The notes below the pieces were generated by a model, which ran no database searches, had not been told where the DNA came from, and saw only the letters and a program-made list of their open reading frames with translations. Below, piece by piece: positions 56,101-62,844 of a stretch of 64,000 nucleotides of DNA; within the stretch, counting starts at the first letter, position 1; each line of letters begins with the position of its first letter. The position numbers were made by a program, and so were the translations under genes. The stretch is from Oscillospiraceae bacterium (lineage in GTDB: Bacteria > Bacillota > Clostridia > Oscillospirales > Oscillospiraceae). Location of the stretch: assembly GCA_910575695.1 (NCBI GenBank), contig CAJTGJ010000001.1:248001-312000 (forward strand), read 5' to 3'.

Positions 56101-56200
56101 CCAGCCTCCCAAGCGTTGTTTTGGTTATTTTTTCCACACAAGAAAAACAGCGCCCCGGCAGGGGGAGAGGGAGAAAATAACGCCCCGGCAGGGCCCGCGC
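56101..56200. repeat. Degenerate solo right end of the 690-bp repeat
   Basis: GGCCAGCCTCCCAAGCG, then TTTTGGTTA and GCGCCCCGGCAGGGGG follow the same order as the right end of the full copies (GGCCACCCCCTTAAGCG, TTTTGGTTAC, GCCCCCGGCAGGGG). The palindrome has decayed. A second partial AACGCCCCGGCAGGG follows. Confidence 0.65.
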
Positions 56201-56306
56201 AACCGGAACGTTACATTCCGAAACAGAAAATCCCTGTTCAAACCGGGCGGTTTTGCTAAACTGGGGGTATCCCGGGGGCGGGCCCCCGAACATATGAGGT
56301 GATACC

Positions 56307-56789
56307 ATGAGTTTAGGAAACAAGCTGGCGGAAGCCCGGAAGAAGCAGAACCTGACCCAGGAGCAGCTGGCCGAGCGGCTGGGGGTGACCCGGCAGGCGG
56401 TGAGCCGCTGGGAATCGGATACGGCCTATCCGGAGACGGACAAGATCGTGCGCATGGCGCAGATTCTGGAGGTGAGCTGCGACTACCTGCTCCAGGACGG
56501 CGTGGACGAGAAGGGAAACCCGGTAAAGCCGCCGGTGACCCGGCTGCTGGAACAGGCCCAGGGCAGGCGGGTGAAGCTCACCTTCTATGAGGACGATGGG
56601 ATGCCCGTCGTCCACGAGTGGTGCGTGATCCAGGACTTCGACGGGGCCTGGGCCAACGTGGAAGTGGTGGTCAACCAGAAGAAGCCCCAGAAAAACGAGG
56701 TCCGGCTGATCCCCCTGTCCGCCATCAGCACCATCACCTTCCTCAAGGACGGGGAGGCGGCGAAGCGCTCCCCCCTGGATCTGAAGTGA
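56307..56789 (+). CDS. Xre-family regulator with C-terminal beta domain
   Basis: 160 residues. The helix-turn-helix (about 5-60) reads KLAEARKKQNLTQEQLAERLGVTRQAVSRWE with closing ILEVSCDYLLQ. The remaining 90 residues form a beta-rich domain (KLTFYEDDGMPVVHEWCVIQDF ... VRLIPLSAISTITFLK) not recognised. It is followed after 13 bases by a membrane-anchored protein with a similar small beta domain, so the two may act together. An extended -10 TGCTAAACT (56254-56262) may drive it. Confidence 0.88.
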   Translation: MSLGNKLAEARKKQNLTQEQLAERLGVTRQAVSRWESDTAYPETDKIVRMAQILEVSCDYLLQDGVDEKGNPVKPPVTRLLEQAQGRRVKLTFYEDDGMPVVHEWCVIQDFDGAWANVEVVVNQKKPQKNEVRLIPLSAISTITFLKDGEAAKRSPLDLK

Positions 56790-56802
56790 GGAGGGGCGGA
56801 CG

Positions 56803-57117
56803 ATGGAATTCTTTGGGATGTTCGCCTTCATCGGGATCATTTTCCTGTACGAGAAGGTCAAGCGGCTGGAACGGGTCCTGCGGGAAAACGGGATCCGCCC
56901 CGGCGGGACGGCGGGACTGGGGGACCAGCTGCGCAAGCAGGTGGGGCAGACCGTTATGCTCACCCTGGAGGACAGCGACGGGGACCTGGTGGGCAAGGAG
57001 TGCAAGGTGCTGGACGCCGACGAGGACTGGGCGCTGGTGCGGGCCAACGAGGGGAAGAAAAACCAGTGCGAGAAGCTGATCCGGCTGGACAGCGTGAAGC
57101 AGATCAAGGTACGGTAG
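56803..57117 (+). CDS. Small membrane-anchored protein, partner of the Xre regulator
   Basis: 104 residues. One N-terminal membrane helix (FFGMFAFIGIIFLYEKV) leads to a short coil and a beta-rich domain (GQTVMLTLEDSDGDLVGKECKVLDADEDWALVRANEG ... LIRLDSVKQIKV). That domain echoes the C-terminal half of the preceding Xre protein in pattern. Not recognised as a named family. It ends about 55 bases before prmA. Confidence 0.7.
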   Translation: MEFFGMFAFIGIIFLYEKVKRLERVLRENGIRPGGTAGLGDQLRKQVGQTVMLTLEDSDGDLVGKECKVLDADEDWALVRANEGKKNQCEKLIRLDSVKQIKVR

Positions 57118-57174
57118 GGGAGACCCTTGCCCCTCACGCAGACCATCAAACGCACCAACAGGAAAGGAGAAGCT

Positions 57175-58119
57175 ATGAGCGATACATGGTTAGAGGTCAC
57201 ACTGCCCGTCCCGGCGGAGCGGCTGGACCGGGTGTGCGACACCCTCACCGCCAACGGCATGGCCGGATTGGTGGTGGAGGAGGAAGGGGAGTTTCTCCGC
57301 TTCCTGGAGCAGAACCGTCAGTATTGGGACTACGTGGACGAGGGGCTGGCCCAGCGCATGAAGGGGGCCAGCCGGGTGAAGTTCTACGTCCCGGACAGCG
57401 AGGAGGGACAGAGGAAGCTCCGGCAGTATCTGGCGGGGCTGGAGGAGTACGAGCCCCAGACCGTCTCCCTCCGGGAGGAGGACTGGGCCACCTCCTGGCA
57501 GAAATATTACCAGCCCATCCCCGTGGGGAAGCGGGTCTACATCGTCCCGGACTGGATGCGGGGGGAGCCGGCGCCCGAGGGACGGACGCCGCTGTACCTC
57601 AACCCGGGGCTCACCTTCGGCACCGGGGCGCACCCCACCACCCAGCTGTGCCTGGAACTGCTGGAGGAGGCGCTCCGGCCCGGGGACCGGGTGCTGGATC
57701 TGGGCTGCGGGTCGGGTATTTTGGCTGTCGCGGCGCTGGCGCTGGGGGCGTCCCGGGCGGTGGGGGTGGACATCGACCCCAAGGCGGCGGATGTGGCCCT
57801 TGAGAACGCGGCGCTGAACGGCATTGGCCCCGACAGGCTCAGCGTGTACGCCGGGGACGTGCTGGCCGACAGAAAGCTGGCCGCGCGGCTGGAGCCGGGG
57901 CGGAACCGGGTGGTGCTGGCCAACATTGTAGCGGACGTGATCATCCCGCTGTCCGGGGCGGCGGGGGCGCTGATGGCGGCGGACGGGGTGTTCCTCTCCT
58001 CCGGCATCATCGAGGGGCGGCAGGACGAGGTGCGGGCCGCCCTGGAGGCCGCCGGGTTTGCCGTCGTCAGGCATCTGGAGCGGGGCGGCTGGCACGCTTT
58101 CCAGGCGGAAAGGGCATGA
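57175..58119 (+). CDS. prmA: Ribosomal protein L11 methyltransferase
   Basis: 314 residues. The N-terminal L11-binding domain (about 1-90) starts WLEVTLPVPAERLDRVCDTL. The SAM-dependent methyltransferase domain has LTFGTGAHPTTQLCLELLEE, VLDLGCGSGILAVAALALGA and the NPPY-like VLANIVADVIIPL. It methylates L11 on several lysines and the N-terminus. AAAGGAG precedes ATG 57175. A terminator starts at the stop codon. Confidence 0.95.
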   Translation: MSDTWLEVTLPVPAERLDRVCDTLTANGMAGLVVEEEGEFLRFLEQNRQYWDYVDEGLAQRMKGASRVKFYVPDSEEGQRKLRQYLAGLEEYEPQTVSLREEDWATSWQKYYQPIPVGKRVYIVPDWMRGEPAPEGRTPLYLNPGLTFGTGAHPTTQLCLELLEEALRPGDRVLDLGCGSGILAVAALALGASRAVGVDIDPKAADVALENAALNGIGPDRLSVYAGDVLADRKLAARLEPGRNRVVLANIVADVIIPLSGAAGALMAADGVFLSSGIIEGRQDEVRAALEAAGFAVVRHLERGGWHAFQAERA

Positions 58120-58154
58120 AAAAAGGACATCGCCCCTTGGCGATGTCCTTTTTT
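58119..58154. terminator. Bidirectional terminator between prmA and tRNA-Leu
   Basis: A 16-bp perfect stem, AAAAAAGGACATCGCC / GGCGATGTCCTTTTTT, loop CCTT. It can end both prmA and the convergent tRNA gene, and it touches the encoded CCA of the tRNA. Confidence 0.9.
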
Positions 58155-58239
58155 GGTGCGGATGACGGGACTCGAACCCGTACGGCCGTGGGCCACTAGC
58201 ACCTCAAGCTAGCCAGTCTACCAGTTCCAGCACATCCGC
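58154..58239 (-). tRNA. tRNA-Leu (anticodon GAG)
   Basis: 86 bases with CCA encoded. The acceptor stem is GCGGATG / CATCCGC with discriminator A, and the D arm has CTGGTAGAC. The anticodon arm is CTAGC-TTGAGGT-GCTAG, giving GAG, which reads CUC/CUU leucine codons. The long variable arm is typical of leucine, and the T arm has GTTCGAGTC. It is transcribed from its own promoter and ends at the shared terminator. Confidence 0.96.
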
Positions 58240-58272
58240 ATACAGCTGTCCGTCCGGACAGCCAGCTTTTAC

Positions 58273-58301
58273 ATTATAGTGCCTTGACGCCGGTTTGTCA
58301 A
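58273..58301 (-). promoter_or_regulatory. Promoter of tRNA-Leu
   Basis: On the minus strand TTGACA (58301-58296), 17 bases, TATAAT (58278-58273): a consensus promoter. The -35 lies within an inverted repeat CTTGAC / GTCAAG. Confidence 0.85.
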
Positions 58302-58365
58302 GAGGGATTCCCCGAAGCCGCGGGGAAATCAATTTTTGAGGAAAGGCCGATGCAGGAGGCGCACA

Positions 58366-58506
58366 ATGCGAACCGCTGCGGAGTTGAAACGGCGAAGCCT
58401 GATTTCCATGGTCGAAGCCATCCGATTCAAAGGCTTCCCGCATTCTTATGGACGGGGCGCGGCGGAGCTCCGGACGGTCTGGGACAGGTGTTTGGGGGAC
58501 AAATAA
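58366..58506 (+). CDS. Possible small basic protein (46 residues)
   Basis: ATG 58366 has AGGAGG 6 bases upstream. The 46-residue product (RTAAELKRRSLISMVEAIRF, GFPHSYGRGAAELRTVWD) is basic and could form two helices. Not recognised, and no good promoter was seen on this strand, so it is tentative. The remaining bases to 58721 hold a GGAGG / CCTCC hairpin near 58630 but no gene I can support. Confidence 0.35.
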   Translation: MRTAAELKRRSLISMVEAIRFKGFPHSYGRGAAELRTVWDRCLGDK

Positions 58507-58721
58507 TTTTTTCTCCGGACGGAAATGCTCCCATCGCGGCGGGCATACTTCCGCCCGGTTTCCGCGAAAGCGTGTATTCGCAAGGCTTCCACAACTTCAA
58601 CAAAGATTTCAACAACCTGTGCAAGTTCAAAAGGAGGAACCTCCTGGGCCGCAGGGTTTACATAAACGCGCCATGCAACGGCGCCGCGCCCCGGAACCTC
58701 CGTCCGGAGCGCGGCGTTCTC

Positions 58722-59792
58722 TCATTTTGACAAATCCAGCTCCCCGGGCGCGGGGGCGGAGAAGCGGTAGACCGTGGTGCTTTGATATGCCTCCCCCGCC
58801 CGCAGGATGCAGGAGGGGAATCCGGGCTGGTTGGGGGAATCGGGGAAATACTGGGTCTCCAGGCAGAAGCCGCACCGTCTGCCGTAACGCGCGCCCCCCT
58901 TGCCGGGGGGACAGCCGTCCAGGGAATTGCCCGCGTAAAACTGCACGCCGGGCAGGGTGGTCAGGGCCTCCATGACAATGCAGGTGTCCGGCGACCAGGC
59001 CCAGGCGGCGGGGCGCAGGGAGCCGTCCCAGCCGTCGATGACCCAGTTGTGGTCGTACCCGCCCGCCATGGCGAGCTGGTCAAAGTCCTCGTCTATGCGG
59101 GCCCCGATGGGCTGGGTATGGCGCAGGTCCATCACGGTGCCGTCCACCGGGGCGATTTCCCCGGTGGGGATGGAGCCGGGGAGGGTGGGGGTGTAGCGGG
59201 AGGCGTACAGCCGGATGTCCTGGCTCTCCACGCTGCCGCTCTGGTGGCCGGACAGGTTGAAGTAGCTGTGATTGGTGAGATTGCACACGGTGTCCCGGTC
59301 GCTCCTGGCCCGGTAGTCCAGCCTCAGCGCCCCGTCCGCCAGGGTGTAGGTTACACGCGCCTCCAGGGAGCCGGGGTAGCCCTCCTGCATATCCGGACTG
59401 GCCAGGGAGAGCGTCGCGGAGCTGCCCGTCAGCGCCTCCACCGTCCAGATCTGCTTGTCAAAGCCCCTCAGCCCGCCGTGGAGGGAATTGGGCCCGTCGT
59501 TGGCGGCCAGGGGGTATTCCGTGCCGTTCAGGGTGAACCCTGCCCCGCCGATGCGGTTGGCGTACCGCCCCACCAGAGCGCCGATATATTTGTCTTGGGC
59601 GAGGTAGCCCTCCAGGGCGTCGAAGCCCAGCACCACGTCCACCGGGTTCCCCGCCCGGTCGGGGACGGACAGCGAGCGCACCGCGCCGCCGTAGGTGATG
59701 ATCTCACAGGTGAGCGCCCCGTCCCGCAGGGTGAGCAGGTCTACCTGCGCGCCGTCCGGCATTCGGCCAAAGGCCGTTCTGTTTTGTTCCAT
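58722..59792 (-). CDS. galM: Aldose 1-epimerase (mutarotase)
   Basis: 356 residues. It interconverts alpha and beta anomers of galactose or glucose. Signature segments are ITYGGAVRSLSVPDRAGNPVDVVLGFD, GRYANRIGGAGFTLNG and NSLHGGLRGFDKQIW, the last with one catalytic His. Further segments are NLTNHSYFNLSGH with the second His and QFYAGNSLDG; the conserved C-terminal Glu is in GFCLETQYFPDSPN. GGAGG lies just upstream of ATG 59792. It is divergent from the DUF1538 gene. Confidence 0.93.
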   Translation of the reverse strand: MEQNRTAFGRMPDGAQVDLLTLRDGALTCEIITYGGAVRSLSVPDRAGNPVDVVLGFDALEGYLAQDKYIGALVGRYANRIGGAGFTLNGTEYPLAANDGPNSLHGGLRGFDKQIWTVEALTGSSATLSLASPDMQEGYPGSLEARVTYTLADGALRLDYRARSDRDTVCNLTNHSYFNLSGHQSGSVESQDIRLYASRYTPTLPGSIPTGEIAPVDGTVMDLRHTQPIGARIDEDFDQLAMAGGYDHNWVIDGWDGSLRPAAWAWSPDTCIVMEALTTLPGVQFYAGNSLDGCPPGKGGARYGRRCGFCLETQYFPDSPNQPGFPSCILRAGEAYQSTTVYRFSAPAPGELDLSK

Positions 59793-59934
59793 AGCTCCTC
59801 CGATCCGCCGGTGTCCCGGCTGGTTTCCATACAAAACCAGTATATCACAGCCGCCGGCGGGAGACAAGCGGCGGTTTTCCGTGTTTCGTCCCCAGCTGCA
59901 AACAAATAAAAATAAAAAATTCCCAGCCCGGAGG

Positions 59935-59963
59935 TTGGAATGGGATGGATTATTTGATATAAT
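59935..59963 (+). promoter_or_regulatory. Promoter of the DUF1538 / P-II-like operon
   Basis: TTGGAA at 59935-59940, 17 bases, TATAAT at 59958-59963 with an extended TG. The start codon GTG is 28 bases further. Confidence 0.85.
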
Positions 59964-59990
59964 ACTGCATATTCGTTTTGAGAAGGGCGG

Positions 59991-61532
59991 GTGGAGCGTT
60001 TGCGGGGTTCCCTCCCAAAATTGAAGGAAAAGCTGCTGGAGGCGCTGAAGGCGGTACTGCCCATTATCGGCATTGTGCTGGTGCTGTGCTTCAGCGTGGC
60101 CCCCATCTCCCCCAGCATCCTGCTGTGCTTCCTGCTGGGGGCGGTGATGATCGTGGCGGGCATGATGTTCTTCACCCTGGGGGCGGAGGCCAGCATGACG
60201 CCCATGGGCGAGCGGGTGGGCACCGCCGTCACCCGCAGCCGCAAGCTGCTGGTGATGATCGTCATGGGCTTCCTGCTGGGCGTGCTGATCACCATATCCG
60301 AGCCGGATCTCCAGGTGTTGGCGGGACAGGTGCCCGCTGTGCCCGGTATGGTGCTGATCCTGTCGGTGGCGGCGGGGGTGGGGGTGTTCCTGGCAGTGGC
60401 CCTGCTGCGTATGCTGCTGGGCGTGGCCCTGCCCCCAATGCTGGTGGGTTTTTACCTGGTGGTGTTTGCCCTGGCTTTTTTCGTGCCCAGGGATTTCCTG
60501 GCGGTGGCCTTCGATTCCGGCGGCGTCACCACCGGGCCCATGACCGTCCCCTTTATCATGGCCCTGGGCGTGGGCATTTCCGCCATCCGCAACGACCGCC
60601 ACGCAGCCGACGACAGCTTCGGCCTGGTGGCCCTGTGCTCCATTGGGCCCATCCTGGCGGTGCTGGCGCTGGGCATGATTTTCCGCCCGGAGGACGGCGC
60701 GTACACCGCCCCCGTCCTGCCGGAAATCGCCGATTCCGTGGAGCTGTGGGCGCTGTTCCGTTCGGGTCTGCCCACCTACATCAAGGAAATCGCCGTGTCC
60801 CTGCTGCCCATTGTGGCGCTGTTCGGGGTGTTCCAGGCGGTGTCCCTCAGGCTGTCCGCCCGGATGCTGAAGAAAATCGCCGTAGGGCTGGTGTATACTT
60901 ATATCGGGCTGGTGCTGTTCCTCACCGGGGCCAATGTGGGCTTCATGCCCGCGGGCAACTACCTGGGCCAGGTGATGGCGGGGCTGGAGCTGCCCTGGAT
61001 CATCATCCCGGTGGGCATGGTGATCGGCTATTTCATCGTCAAGGCGGAGCCCGCCGTCTACGTGCTCAACCGGCAGGTGGAGGAGATCACCGACGGGGCG
61101 ATTTCCTCCACCGCCATGGGGGCCAGCCTGTCCATCGGCGTGGCGGCGTCCATCGGCCTTGCCATGGTGCGGGTGCTGACGGGGATCTCCATCCTGTGGT
61201 TTCTCATACCCGGCTATGCCATCGCCATCGTGCTGTCTTTTTTCGTGCCCAAAATCTTCACCGCCATCGCCTTCGACTCCGGCGGCGTGGCCTCCGGGCC
61301 CATGACGGCGGCGTTTCTCCTGCCCTTCGCCCAGGGGGCGTGCGCGGCGGTGGGCGGGAATATCGTCACCGACGCCTTCGGGGTGGTGGCCATGGTGGCC
61401 ATGACGCCGCTGATCGCCATCCAGGTGCTGGGCATGATCTACACCGCCCGCCAGCGTTCCGGGGCCAGGGCCCAGCCCGCCCCGGCGCTGTCCTTTGACC
61501 AGCTGGACGACGACGCGATTATTGAACTGTGA
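59991..61532 (+). CDS. DUF1538 membrane protein (duplicated transporter-like)
   Basis: 513 residues with about 12-14 hydrophobic helices. It is an internal duplication: the first half carries AFDSGGVTTGPMTVPF and the second AFDSGGVASGPMTAAF. Each half follows the DUF1538 pattern of glycine-rich re-entrant segments, suggesting an inverted-repeat transporter or channel. The substrate is unknown. The start is GTG 59991 with AAGGG close upstream. The following gene encodes a P-II-like protein, which suggests allosteric control of this transporter. Confidence 0.85.
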   Translation: MERLRGSLPKLKEKLLEALKAVLPIIGIVLVLCFSVAPISPSILLCFLLGAVMIVAGMMFFTLGAEASMTPMGERVGTAVTRSRKLLVMIVMGFLLGVLITISEPDLQVLAGQVPAVPGMVLILSVAAGVGVFLAVALLRMLLGVALPPMLVGFYLVVFALAFFVPRDFLAVAFDSGGVTTGPMTVPFIMALGVGISAIRNDRHAADDSFGLVALCSIGPILAVLALGMIFRPEDGAYTAPVLPEIADSVELWALFRSGLPTYIKEIAVSLLPIVALFGVFQAVSLRLSARMLKKIAVGLVYTYIGLVLFLTGANVGFMPAGNYLGQVMAGLELPWIIIPVGMVIGYFIVKAEPAVYVLNRQVEEITDGAISSTAMGASLSIGVAASIGLAMVRVLTGISILWFLIPGYAIAIVLSFFVPKIFTAIAFDSGGVASGPMTAAFLLPFAQGACAAVGGNIVTDAFGVVAMVAMTPLIAIQVLGMIYTARQRSGARAQPAPALSFDQLDDDAIIEL

Positions 61533-61546
61533 GGGAGGGGAGCGGC

Positions 61547-62245
61547 TTGAACGAACTATACCTCATGGTCACCATCACCGAGCGGGGCTCCGCCAGGCAG
61601 TTTTTGACGCTGTTCGCCCGGTATCATGTGACGGTCACCCTCAGCGCCCTGGGCGCGGGGACGGCGAGGAGCGAACTGCTGGACTACTTCGGCCTGGAAA
61701 AGACGGAGAAGGTGGTGGCCTTTTCCGTGGTCACCCGGTCCACCTGGCGCTCGGTGAAGTCCGCCATGCAGCGGGAGCTGAACATCGACGTGCCCGGCAC
61801 GGGCATCGCCTTTATTATCCCCCTGAGCAGCATCGGGGGCAAGAAGCCCCTGGCCTTTCTCACCGACGGCCAGGATTTTGAAGCGGGGGAGGAGAGCGCC
61901 TTGAAGGACACCAAATATGAGCTGCTGGTGGTCATCGCCAACCAGGGCTACACCGAGCTGATTATGGACGCCGCCCGGGAGCAGCAGGCCGGGGGCGGCA
62001 CCGTCCTCCACGCCAAGGGCACCGGAATGGAGAAGGCGGAGAAATTCCTGGGCTTCTCCCTGGTGAACGAGAAGGAAATGGTACTTATCGTGGTGAAAAC
62101 CTCCACCAAGAACCGGATCATGCGAGCCATCATGGACAAGGCGGGGCTGAACACCAAGGCCCAGTCCATCGTGTTTTCCCTGCCCGTCACGGGGACGGCG
62201 GGTATGCGCCTGCTGGAGCTGGCCGGGGACGAGACGGACGAATAG
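61547..62245 (+). CDS. P-II-like signalling protein with two GlnB-type domains
   Basis: 232 residues from TTG 61547, with AGGGGAG just upstream. Two similar halves are visible. The first has LYLMVTITERGSARQFLTLF and ends near GIAFIIPLSSIGG. The second has YELLVVIANQGYTELIMDAAREQQAGGGTVLHAKGTG and ends FSLPVTGTAGMRL. The Gly-rich GGGTVLHAKGTG stretch resembles the nucleotide-binding T-loop region of P-II proteins. It is placed 14 bases after the DUF1538 gene, so it probably senses a metabolite or nucleotide and gates that transporter. Confidence 0.8.
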   Translation: MNELYLMVTITERGSARQFLTLFARYHVTVTLSALGAGTARSELLDYFGLEKTEKVVAFSVVTRSTWRSVKSAMQRELNIDVPGTGIAFIIPLSSIGGKKPLAFLTDGQDFEAGEESALKDTKYELLVVIANQGYTELIMDAAREQQAGGGTVLHAKGTGMEKAEKFLGFSLVNEKEMVLIVVKTSTKNRIMRAIMDKAGLNTKAQSIVFSLPVTGTAGMRLLELAGDETDE

Positions 62246-62258
62246 AAAGGAGAACCCC

Positions 62259-62805
62259 ATGGAACAAAAGAAAAAGTACGCTGTGCTGAGCTACCCCTAT
62301 TTTCCCTCCAGGAGATCATCTGCCTCACCTCCGCCCTGACCTTCGGGGAGGAACTCGACATCATCGCCAGCGAACGCAAGCCCTATGCCAGCGAGGAGGG
62401 CTTCCAGATCACCCCAAATAAGACGGTGGACGAGGCGGAGCCGTCCAACTACGCCTGCAACATTCTCCCCGGCGCCATTTACCCGCTCCACGCCCTGTTT
62501 GACGAGAAGCTTATCGGCTTCCTCCGCCGGGGGAAGGGGACGGACACCCTGTTCGCCTCCATCTCCTCCTCTCCCGCCCCGCTGTGTAAAGCGGGACTGC
62601 TGACGGGAAGGACTTCACCGCCATCGGGATGTTTTTCCGGGAGTTTGCCCAGGCTGTGCTCAACCGGCTGGGCTATGACGTGGGAGAGCGTTTCATGGAC
62701 ACCTCCGGAGCGGAATACACCGAGGAGGAGCTGACCTTCCGCTGGTCCGATGAGGATTACCGGGAATTTTTGGAGGAATTACGGGAGTTTACAGAGAAGG
62801 ACTGA
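62259..62805 (+). pseudogene. Frameshifted DJ-1/PfpI-family gene
   Basis: ATG 62259 has AAAGGAG and begins EQKKKYAVLSYPYF. A base appears to be missing near 62301, because the family-like continuation LQEIICLTSALTFGEELDII is in another frame. That frame runs through LPGAIYPLHALFDEKLIGFLRRGKGTDTLFASISSSP. Near 62600 it shifts again to TGKDFTAIGMFFREFAQAVLNRLGYDVGERF, ending at TGA 62803. The usual nucleophile-bearing middle also seems shortened. Three frames and a lost segment make it inactive. Sequencing error could explain one shift but hardly both. Confidence 0.8.
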
Positions 62806-62844
62806 TGGCAATGAAACAGGAAAAAAGCCGCGGCGCGGAGAGCC

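Noticed and set aside
58507-58721. Open frame ending in NNLCKFKRRNLLGRR between the small ORF and galM
   Set aside because: No start with a ribosome site and no recognisable domain; treated as intergenic.
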